From Mixophyes australis (Eukaryota > Chordata > Amphibia > Anura > Limnodynastidae), in assembly GCA_036250195.1 (NCBI GenBank), contig JAVHZZ010000002.1:369398624-369462623 (forward strand): a stretch of 64,000 bases of DNA, given 5' to 3'. This document shows, in pieces, positions 47,901-59,900 of this stretch. Both the position numbers and the translations under genes were made by a program. Under the pieces are notes generated by a model. It searched no databases. It worked only from the letters and a program-made list of their open reading frames with translations, and was not told the DNA's origin. Every line of letters starts with the position of its first letter. Position 1 is the stretch's first letter.

Positions 47901-50900
47901 AGTGGCTATTTTCTCACAATTCAACCGTAGTCTCTGCATTTGGCTATTACATCGCCATAGCTGTTTATATCACTCATTTGTATGTGTACAATTGAAATAT
48001 GCTGTGTTTTCAATATTACGTAACTGCCATTGTTTATTGTTTTGTAGATTACTCATAGGGTTTGAAGAATAAGTGTTGTGTGAATACTATTAAGGCTTTG
48101 TGGTCATTCTCTTCTTGTCTGTGAAGTCACACAGTTCATGTTGTTTATTCCTGCAGGTTGTGGGAACCCCCTGTTACATCTCTCCTGAGCTGTGTGAAGG
48201 AAAGCCCTATAATCAGAAGAGTGACATCTGGGCGCTGGGCTGCGTCCTCTATGAGCTCACAAGTCTTAAGAGGGCGTTCGAAGCTGCAGTAAGAACCATC
48301 TTTACTATTGATGCAAAAATCAATTCCGTTGTTTCCTACAGACATCTAAATGTGTAAAACTATCTACAACAGTAAGAGTCTCTGTGTATCTCCTTAGCAT
48401 TTAGACGGCCAGATTGGTGTCTTTAAGAAAGCAATTGGATCACCAATATGTGGCCTCCAAACTAGCATCTTGCACATGCAAAATCTAATTGGATAATTAA
48501 TGTAATGTAAACCTTTTGGTCATTGGACGCATACTCATGTCTGGCCACAGAATGATGGCGCTTCCTGCAATCTTGTTGGGATCAGTGCAGTTTGGCCTTC
48601 CATGTTGGCTACAGACCTGGGACCTGATTCATTAAGGTACTTAAATTAAGAAGCTTCTTATTTAAGTCTCCTGGACAAAACCATGTTACAATGCAAGGGG
48701 TGCAAATTAGTATTCTGTTTTACACATAAGTTAAATACTGACTGTTTTTTCATCTAACACACAAATATCAACTTTAAATTTCAGTGTACAAATAAGCTAT
48801 CAAGTATTTGTGTGCTACATGAAAAAACAGTCAGTATTTAACTTATGTGCAAAACAGAAAACAAATTTTCACTCCTTGCATTGTAACATGATTTTGTCCA
48901 GGAGACTTAAATAAGAAACTTCTTAATTTAAGATCCTTAATGAATCAGGCCCCTGGTGGTTGGGCCTTTAGGCTGAGCAACAAGATTGCCAAGTGTATTA
49001 AGATTTACTGACAGGAAGTGTGAGGTGCATGTAAAAATGTTTCCTCCGAAAACTCTAGCATTAATTAACATATTTTGGTTCCTGAAGTGTTAGATTTTGC
49101 TAATAGCTTATATCAAGCAGCATCCTTTTTAGACTTGCTGGTCTTTTAGTGGTTCACAGGCTGGATGAACATCTGCTACAAACATTAAACCTTAGTGGGC
49201 ACAAAGGAGAGGATGTTGTTAGTGCTCAGCTGAAGCTGTGTATTTTTATTAACTGCTGATAGAACTAATATCCCTCCATAACTCATATACAAAATAACAC
49301 AGAAAGGCTAACAGCATTCCTCCTGACATGAATACACATTACATCATACTTGCCTACTTTTGGAGACAGCTGTCCGGGACGGGGTCTGTCGAGGGGGGCG
49401 TGGCCGCGCGCAGTGCGCCATTAGGCTCCGCACCTGTCAATCTTGGCCAATTTTAGCCAATCACAGCAGGGACGGGGCCACAATGCCGCCTTTAGCCCCA
49501 CCCCCCACCATCTTAAAGAACGGCGAAAGCTGGATCTGGGATTTTTGCCTGCTCTCTCGGTAGTCCGGGAGAACTCCCAAAAATTCGGGAGTCTCCTGGA
49601 CATTCCGGGAGAGTAGGCAACTATGCATTACATACACCTATCATGACATGGATAAGTACTGTCAAGCCTTGTGTGCAAATGCATTCCAAATATTATTTTA
49701 TGAAGCTAGTCAATTTAAAAATGATTGACTATTATTTTTCTCATTATTTTAAGGGATCCATAGTCTTGCTTGTTGTAGACTGTGAATATAATGACGTGAT
49801 GTGCTGTGCAATTTCTCCATTCCTTTGCATGGGACATGAAACCAAGTCACTTTTTACAAGAGTTGTTTGATAGTTTCATCTTAGTGTAGACAGACAATGC
49901 TGTGACCTCTTTTGGGTTGTTGTTTTTTTTTGTTTTTAAAACACAGCAAATGTTTTATTTTTAAATAGTATCTATAGCAGGCACATACCTACTGTCTGAG
50001 TCTGTATCCCCGTGAGTGAAGAGTTTAAGGTGTTTATCTGTCATTTAGCTGGAGGAAAATCTAATGTGCTGACAGAGACAGATTATAGCAAGAAAAATTG
50101 TCACGTGTGATGTTGTTTTCAGTGTAATCATATAAGCAAGTCAATTAACCTTTTATTTTCTTGTCTGGGACCAGACTAATGTTGGGAGTACATGCACATT
50201 TTATTGTGCCAATTTGTTCATTTAGGATGACCAAGCATTGTGCTGTGTGATATAACAAGACGGTACAGATCTGGTCACATGGAAGTGGTGTCTGTGCTGC
50301 CATCTTTTCATTCTAGTCCTGCCTACTGAATAACCAGGTCTGTGCAGTTTTACCGTCTTGCTTACTGATCTGGCTTTAGGCAGTTGTGCGAGTTGACCAG
50401 ATTGCAATGTGTTGCCAAGCAAAAAACAATAGTCATCTTTGCACCATATGTAGCAGTTTTATGATGTATGTATTTATTTGTAATTTCTAAAATATGTAAC
50501 ATTAACCACTTCAAACATTAGACACTGAAACAATAGCTGGGGAGGTTGTTTGCCCCAGACGTGGCAGAGAGGCAGGGATGCCTCTGCAGCAGCCTCTCCT
50601 GTATGATTACATCCTACAGACACCTCAGCACGCTCATGGTTTGAAGACACACATCTTACATTTTACAGTGTCTATAGATGGGAGGGAGTACCAAAGGAAG
50701 CCAGTTATAGGCTTTGTATGGGAACTAAGAAGGGGTGTAGAGTGCAGTATTTTATTTTGTTAATTTAAAACAAACTGAAGCATGTAAATGACAATAGAAT
50801 GTTGAGTATGATATAATGGAGGGGGGATTTATTAAAACTGATACAAAGGGAGAAGTTGGCATTGCACATAGCAACCAGTCAGATTTCTAGTGCTAGATTT

Positions 50901-53900
50901 ACTAAGCTGCAGGTTTGAAAAAGTGGGTATGTTGCCTGTAGCAACCAATCAGATTCTAGCTGTCATTTTGTAGAAGGTACTAAATAAATGAAAGCTAGAA
51001 TCTGATTGGTTGCTATAGGCAACATCCCCACTTTTTCAAACCCGCAGCTTAGTAAATCTAGCCCCTAGTATCTTTAACATCTGGTTGCTGTGGGCAACAC
51101 CAACTTTATCTTTTACGTCAGTTACCATAAATGTTCTCCATTGTATGTCTTTAATGCTTTCACTTTGTGTATGTGTAGAATTTGCCCGCCTTAGTGCTGA
51201 AGATCATGAGTGGGACATTTACCCCAATATCAGACCGCTACAGTCCTGAACTGCGACATCTCATACTAAGCATGCTGAATCTGGACCCATCCAAGAGACC
51301 GCAGCTGAATGAGATCATGGCTCATCCTATATGTATACCTGCGTTTCTCAACCTGTACAGCGACATTGGCAGCATCAAAATGAGGTCAGTATATTGTGAT
51401 TCAGACAAGCCCTTAAAGCCCCATTATTAACCTATTATGTCCTGGACACCCATGATGGAAATAACAATGGCTTTTATTTACTAACCTAAGTGCTTATGAG
51501 CAGTAGCCCATGACAGCTAATCAGTAATTTGCTTTGAACTGTTGCCACTATAGACAATGAGACCAAACAGCAGATTCATTATTATGCTTTAACTGCACAT
51601 TTGCAATATCAGTAAATCACAGCTGAGACTGTTTAGCCATTTAGTCCACCTCAAAGTGCTGATAGATGTAGCACTTCCCGGTGCTCATTTAATTGCATAT
51701 TAAGATTATCCTAAGAGGGGACCCATTGGATGTACATAATGTCACATAAATCTTCGGTTAAAGAGAAATATACGCTCATCGTGTCTCTGAAACTACAGAT
51801 GTCTGGTTCCCCCTTCCTGCAATATTTGTCCAACACGTCTCTCAGCTAGCATTGTCTTTCTGTAACTGTTGCAAAACTACTGTTCAGTAGTTCAAAGACT
51901 AGTAGCGATATTCAGGCTCCCTAAGTCTGATTGTGGTTGTGGATGTAATTGCCTTCTCCACCAGGAGAGTAGTGCTGGGAAATGTCAAAATGTCTCAAAA
52001 GCTCAAATTGCATTAAGACTGCTCTGTATATGATGTTAATAAGAAACCTTGCGCCTTGTTTTCTAGCAGCACATTTCAATTTAATTTTTTTTCTTCCCTC
52101 AGCTCATCAGACATTCAGTGTAGTGTAACATCTTTATGTCATTAGTGCACAAACAAGAACAATGAGATAGAGGGAGTGTGTGTGTCTGTGTGTATGTGTG
52201 TGTCCCTTGCTCCATCCATCTGTCCCACAATCTGTCACCTCTTCCCACTCCAGAATCCAAGACTTTTCCCGTGGTGCCCCCCTTCACTGGAATGACCTCC
52301 CTCGTTCCATCCGCCTCTCCTACTCTGTGCTCCTTCAAACGTGCGCTGAAAACCCACCTCTTCCTTGAAGCCTACCAACCATCCACATAACCCCTTCATC
52401 TCCTCCACTCGCTCTCTCCCTTTGCCTCATCTGGCTTCCCCTGTGCCTGTTCTGTTTTCCCTCCCTTAGGATGTAAGCTCACATGAGCAGGGCCCTCTTC
52501 CCTCCTGTCTCCCTACCTGTTCTTCTGCTCCGTGTTTACTGCATCAGCCTACCTGGAGTTTCTGAAGTATTGGTATTTTTGTTTATTGTTTTGTACTGTT
52601 TTACCCTGTTTAGTCTACTGTTTGTACTATGTGCGGCACTGCGAAAACCTTGTGGCACCTAACAAATAAAGGATAATAATAATAATAATCTGAGCACCTT
52701 CAAATGGGCACTCGAAACCCATATTTTCTTTCCAGCCATCCACCTACATTTCTCTATCCTTTTCTCCTCCTCCCTCTTCCCTGTACGCGCTCCTCTTGTG
52801 CCTGTTCCCCTCCACTGACTCCTCTCCTGCCTTCTGTCTGTTTCCCCTCCCTTTAGTATGTAAGCTCTTACGAGCAGGACCCACTTCCCTCTTGTCTCTA
52901 CACCATTTCTCCTTCTCCAACATCACTGTACGTGCTATGCCTGGAGCCATTGGAGTCTTGGTTTTACTCGTCTTGTTCTGTACTGTTGTACCCTGTATGG
53001 TCCACTGTTCATATTTTACTTTGTATTTTGTACTGTGCTGCGAAAACCTTGTGGCGCCATATAAATAAAGAATAATGATAATATCAGTGCTTGCACTTAC
53101 TAATTTCACCATTGTACTTTGCAAGGATTTTGGATATGTATAAACACATGCAACAATATCTGTACCATCATCATTTATTTATATAGCACCACCAATCCTG
53201 CAGCGCTGTACAGAGACTATTTGTCATTCACATCAGTCTCTGCCACATGGGAGCTTACAGTCTAAATTCCCTAACACACAGACACACACTGACTAGGGTT
53301 AATTTTATCAGCAGCCAATTAACCTACTAATGTGTTTTGGAGTGTGGGAGGAAACCCACACAAATTTATATAATGTTTTATAGTGTTTTGTGATATCATC
53401 TCTTCAGCGCTTGCTTATTCTAAAAAATAATAATATATTGTACCCTGAAGTCATTTCAGCTAACCTCATTATATGGATAAGGAGATAAACCTATATGTTT
53501 GTTAGACTCGCCTTCTTACACTGTCTTTTGTGTGTGCTTATGTATGAAGTTTCACAAAATCTTGTCCCTGGTCTCTTAATGGTTGAATATTTCTGCTATA
53601 CAGGGTGGAGAAGCCACTGGCTGCAATGCCAGCAGTGAACCGTGGACGACCTACTGGGCGGATCCCTAGTGCCAGATCCCGTGGTGAGGAGTTTATACAT
53701 CTGATCTTAATCATAACAATAATTTTAATGGACACTTCATTTCATAAGCTAGCTTTTCCTTTGTTAAATGATGTGATTATTAGGAATATTTGGTTGGGCT
53801 GATGGAATCCATTTGCAGCCGCACGGCTCAGTATATGTATTGATAGTCTATATACACACGAAATTCCATAAAAGCGAGCTAGTCCTGTCCTTCAGCCAGA

Positions 53901-56900
53901 GCGCCAAGTGACAGGATCAATGACTAATTTGGCCACACCCGTATGGGGTCAATTTGAACAAGATCCATGTATTCATGCTTGGACTGACCTGCTGAATATC
54001 TTCCGGGGTCTGTTAGTGTAGTTGAAAGATGGTAATAAATGAGGCCGGAAGGTAAACGCTATCAGCGTCTTATATAGTCAACCTTGCTCAGATTACTGTT
54101 GAGTGTCAGGATAGTTTTGGGGCCACACATTCTGTGATATCGGATCAGTTGGCATTATTGTCTCCGGTATTGCAGCGTGTGTTAACAAACCATAGTGTTT
54201 GTTATCTGAGATGTTCCCTAATTTACATGTCGTCAATACAGAAGCAACCAGTGATCATGTGCTTGTGCATTGTTGTCTACACAGTCACAAGAAGCTCAAT
54301 GACCACATTGCAGCCTTTCTGTACCAGATAAGTGCATTTAAGTCTGTGATCGCTGCATCTGATTTGACATATTCATATTTGAACTACTTTCCTGAGGCCT
54401 GAAAGTAGTTCAGGCCCCAGGAAAGTAGCACACAAATACTTGATAGCTTATTTGTACACTGAAATTCAAAGTTGATATGTGTGTGCTATATGAAAAAACA
54501 GTCAGTATTTAACTTATGTGCAAAACAGAATACTAATTTGCACCCCTTGCATTGTAACATGGTTTTGTCCAGGAGACTGAAATAAGAAGTTTCTTAAGTT
54601 AAGATCCTTAATGAATCAGGCCCCTGGACTGAAATATAATATTCTGGCTGTACATATCTTATTGCATTACCAGCCCCTGCTTGTTTCTTTATCATGTTGA
54701 ATGTATGTAATGTTTCCCGCAAGGTAAATGGATATAATTTGTCATTTGAACATTCCATGAGCTGTCTCATTGCACTAATGAAATCTGGCCTTTACTGCTC
54801 ATTTATTTAATGTGAGAGATGCCTATTATGAAGCCGAAAGGGAGGTTTGTGCCACACATTCCTTTGTCTTATTATCACCAGGGTTTTGCCAGGTAATTGA
54901 ATATTCAGAGCTGTAGTTAACGCTCGTATTTCTGTTGATTTGTTACAATCAGGTGGCCGCGTGGGTTATTCTCCTGCTAAGTCAGGCATCCCTCCCCCTC
55001 TGTCCTCTGTGTACACTTGGGGAAGTGGGATCACCTCTCCTCTCCGCCTCCCTATGCTGAATACAGAGGTGGTCCAGGTATCAGCTGGTAGAACGCAGAA
55101 GGCTGGAGTCACCAAGTCTGGGAGACTCATCATGTGGGAGGTGAGCATCAGGGAACTCTACATCATGTTATTAGCAATAAACCTCTACAAGGAGAGGTAC
55201 AGTTTTCAGCATGTGTCAGCACGTCATAAAGAGAGTTTGCATAAATTTTACAAATATTTTATTTGCAAAGCATTTTACTCTGCCTATGAAAACTGGTGTC
55301 TACAAGTAACTGTTATTTACACAAGCAGACACACTGCAGCTGTCACTTAATGCAAAGGCAATCGAAAGATATAGGATTGCAATGCCTCTACATTCAAGAG
55401 TAGACATAGCATGACACCTACTCCTCTCTGGGGGATGCAGGAGCCTTCAGAACAGCGAGAAGCCATAGGTAGGAGATACACTTGTGCTGTACACTGTCAT
55501 TGGCTAGCGTAGAATATAGAAATAAATATGGGTATTATTTAGTGAAATAAAGCAAAAACAATAAATATATGCCAAGTTTATTATTTGTTTGGCATTCATT
55601 ACATATTTCTGCTTAAATGATTCACCTGTTTTTTGTTTAGTTAGTTGTATTATTATTTTTTTATGTGTCTGTTCAAAACAGGACCATTCTACTGTGTTAT
55701 TTTGACTGATCTTATCATTCTCCTCATTGGGGTATATGCAACAGGCAGTTTTTTTGTTTAATATTAGAACACAGGATAGATGAGGAATTAAAGGAGTTGT
55801 GCAAACGTCTTAATCAATGCTGTCCAACAAATATAGCTGATGGGGCACAGGACCCTCCCCCTGGAAATCCCTCATTACCGGAATCAGAGCTGGTTTTGGG
55901 CCCTTGGATAATAATTCATTAGAGCTCTATGGAAGATTATCTCTATAGCTGCGCTGTAGCATTATGGATGGGCAGCTGTATGCGTGAGTGGAAACAAGCA
56001 TGATAGCCAGTGAGATGAGGTAACATGGATCTGTGGCACACCTTCCGTTTGCTCTATGTATGGGGAAAGATGGAATAAAAACTCCAGTTATAACTCCTCT
56101 TGCTCCAAGTGACAGAACTGTGGAAGTCTCATGTTCAGAGCCCTTGTCCCAAAGTGACTATCCCTTGCCAAAACCGCTGACATTCGTTTTTCCAGGGCTT
56201 GATACCCTGGATAAGTTTAAATGAATATACAGCACATAGTGCATTGTTTTCATAATGTTGATTTGCCTGCTGCCGTGGCCATATGATTATTTTGAAACTT
56301 ATCAAAATAAAAACTAGACCTAAACAATAGTGCTAAACAATCTGTTTATTAAACGGTATATTTTTCATCAGAAATCCTCTCCACCCCTGACGAGCAGAGA
56401 AACCGAGGAGTGTATTTACTAAACTGCAGGTTAGAAAAAGTGGAGATGCTGCCTATAGCAACCATTCAGGTTCTAGCTGTCATTTTGTAGAATGTACTAA
56501 ATAAATGACAGCTAGAATCTGATTGGTTGCTGTAGGCAACATCTCCACTTTTTCAAACTCGCAGTTTAATAAATATACCCCTGAGTCTCTCCCATATAAA
56601 TCCTTCAAAGAGCCAGTTTATCAGTGATTGTATTTTCCAGGCATCAGTGCCTGCAAGGTTTATAAAGGGGGCAAGATGTCTCAGCACGGCACAAGGTGTT
56701 TCAGGATGACAACATCATCTGATTGGATGGGTTATGCTATCCAGATTGTGTGTGTGTATATATATATATATATGTTATACATAACTGTTAAAGAAGCTTA
56801 TCAGACTGGGGATGTTAAGTTAAAGTTCTGATCATAGGGACCTTTAGTTTATGCACAGTAGACATCCTACCTTTAGGCCTATTAAAGGGCACATCACGCA

Positions 56901-59900
56901 CCTCTTTTCATCTGAAGTGACTGTTAATAGACAACAATAACCTAAACTGTTTACTGTATAGCAATTGTAAGTACATTATCAATCATCTAAAGTTCTGTCA
57001 AGGTTTAGGAGTTTTATATATATTTGTCAATGTTACTTGTATGTGATTTGCATAATACAACTTGTATTTATACTAATTGTTCTTTGTTGTTGTTCTGTTC
57101 TCTTTGACCTTTTGAATTCTAGGCCCCCCCTATAGGAGCGGGTGCGCCCTCACTTCCTGGTTCTATAGATCACGCACAGCCTCAGTTCATCTCGCGATTC
57201 CTGGAGGGCCAGTCTGGAGTCACCATCAAGCACGTGTCTTGCGGAGACCTCTTTACTGCATGCTTAACAGGTGTGGACCGGAGTGCCGCAGTAATTGTTA
57301 CTATTTAGAAGAGCCACTGCTTTTAGCTTGAAGCAAGGTATTGTTTTCCTATAGCAGCAAATTATATAAATTGAAGGAAAGGATCTTAGATATTCCATAT
57401 TGACACCCTCTTTGGCGGTTAGTTCAGTAGAAACACATTAAATTAATGTTTTTATAAAGAGGTTTTTTGTTTTCTCCAGACAGAGGTATCATTATGACAT
57501 TTGGCAGTGGGAGCAATGGCTGCTTGGGACATGCCAATTTTAACGATGTCACTCAAGTAAGTTTATTAATTCTTATGCCTGAACTTTACCATACTGTGGA
57601 TTTAGATGTCAAGTACTGAAATATAAAGTAAAGGTCATTATGCAAGATGTTTGAAGGTGAATAAGAACTGGGTTCCTTTCCACCTCAACATATTTTTGTA
57701 GAAAATGATTACTTAGCTTTAATGTAACCCAATTTCTGTTGTGTAAAAATGTAAAAGAAATTGTGTCACGTATTTTAGAGTCATTTTGGCAAACTAATGT
57801 GATTCAGTGGTGAATGTCATTTAATACAAGAAAACAAACTGTGGCAAGTATACGCTTAAATACAATGCAGAATATCTATTACGATCATGTTTGATATGCG
57901 CTTATTCCTGTAGTCAGGGGTGGGGGGATCAGTGGAGCTGGCGGCATCCATAAGACGCTGCCGTTCCGTGCTCCGCCGCTGCCCTCCGCAAGTGGGTATA
58001 GGGTCACTGGAACAAATAGTTTATCCTGATACCCATTTTTATGCTTATTCAGGTGTTTAGAACAATACTAAAAGCAAGCTATGCCCATTGGTAACAAGCC
58101 TTAAAGAGACATGAAAATGAAGTATTTTAAGGGACTTTGGGCCTGATTCATTAAGGATCTTAAATGAAGAGGATTCTTATTTCAGTCTCCTGGACAAAAC
58201 CATGTTACAATGCAAGGGGTGCAAATGAGTGTTCTGTTTTGCACATAAGTTAAATACTGACTGTTTTTTCATGTAACACACATATATCAACTTTAAATGT
58301 CAGTGTACAAATAAGCTATCAAGTATTTGTGTGCTACATGAAAAAACAGTCAGTATTTAACTTATGTGCAAAACAGAACACACATTTGCACCCCTTGCAA
58401 TGTAACATGGTTTTGTCCAGGAGACTGAAATAAGAATCCTCTTCATTTAAGATCCTTAATGAATCAGACCCTTTGTTTTTTATTACCAAATAAGTATTGC
58501 CTGGTAAAGGCAAGCTGATATACTTCCATTTCGCGCTATAAATTGCCGCCACGGCATTTTCCTGTTAAAGTCTGTTAGGTTGATGTAGCTGATGTGTCAG
58601 GCAAACAGTGTTATAATAAATTTGCATATTTGTTTATAAATTAAGCATAATGCATATTTCTTAAAGATGTCTCAATTGAAGACCATAAACCGTACTACTT
58701 GGCAAGCAGCACTTTACTAAAAGAACAACATATGTTCCATATTGCAGAACAAGCACAGCAACGTCTGCAAAACAGGAACATCTAATTCATATGGAATACA
58801 CAATTCTTTGAACTGATTCATTTTGCCAGCTTGTTTAGGCAACATAATCACTGCATGGTCACATATTGCAGGAATCTCTATGCACAGCTCTGCAGACCTA
58901 TTGTGGCGCCTTATGTATAAACAGTAATAATAATAAGTATTGTGTTACTGAGCTTGCCAAACAGATTTGTTTTCGTCTGGTGGTTAAAGCACTGTGGGAG
59001 AATACTGTTAAATAAAAACCGTTCACAGAAATAATTAAAATGTACTTTATTTTATTCCGCTTGTTTAGAATTGAAAGTATTTCTATATTTCTAATCTTGT
59101 GCTCAGGGGATGAAATAAGAATGATTTATAACCACCGTAGACAGTAAACACCAGATGTAATTAGTGCTTAGTTTACAGAGTCCCAGTTGTCGGGAATTTT
59201 TATGATTTGGGCATTTTTCCTTTGAATCGTTTTTAATTGTAATATCCTTGTCACATTCTCCTGTAAAATCTATTTGTTAATGTGATGCCACACATAGTGC
59301 GGTCATGCCGCTCAGTACAGGACCAAATTTGCCACATTTGTAAGTGGGCAAACTACATGAAATCTGGTTATTTAGCGAACGTGCTGGGCAGACAGGTCTG
59401 TTAGTGCGGTCAGAAGATGTTTGCACACATAGGTCAATAGAGGTCACATTCGGAGCGAATTTATCAACTTGTCCACTAATGATCTGGTTGGGTAGATGGT
59501 CATTGTCTCCAGTTATGATAGGAGGGAGACAAGCATGATGTCACAGACTGAGGATTATATAGAGGAAGGAACAGAGGAGGGATGTGAAGCTCTTATCAAA
59601 CTGGTGCAGGAAGATCGCAGTGCCTAACACAGCTGTATAGGAAACACAAGTCATATATCCAACTTGTTTTATTGAAATAAATAATGGTGTATTTTCGAGA
59701 TTGAATGTTTATCCTCCCCATACAGTTATTTCATGTTCATGTAGTTACACTACATTTGCTAGAAGTTTGTTCCTAGCATGTACAGGTATGTGATCTGCTA
59801 TATGGAATGCTTTTGACTTTTTCTGGATTAGGGTCATTTCTGTTATATGGAGCACCATGTGGGAAATTTACTAAATTACATTTAGAAAATGACCCCTGCT

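Larger units (their letters stand above)
38289..48156 (+). other. NEK8 intron 3
   Basis: 9,868 bases, the longest intron. It is largely transposon debris: two full V-SINE-like copies, L1 ORF1 fragments, two TTA-flanked MITEs, a GC-rich repeat (45138-45320), a minisatellite and a multi-hairpin MITE. No independent gene recognised. Confidence 0.85.
48289..51178 (+). other. NEK8 intron 4
   Basis: 2,890 bases. Contains a fold-back MITE (48621-48952), a GC-rich repeat (49345-49625) and a nested pair of palindromic MITEs (50815-51122), the last ending about 57 bases before exon 5. Confidence 0.85.
51385..53603 (+). other. NEK8 intron 5
   Basis: 2,219 bases. Two L2-type 3' fragments in tandem (52195-53085) and a reversed V-SINE (53167-53357). 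No gene. Confidence 0.85.

Noticed and set aside
52744..53124. 126-codon minus-strand frame in NEK8 intron 5
   Set aside because: It is the antisense of an L2-type 3' end.
54940..55350. 136-codon frame as a separate gene
   Set aside because: The first part is NEK8 exon 7; the rest is intron read-through past the GTGAGC donor.
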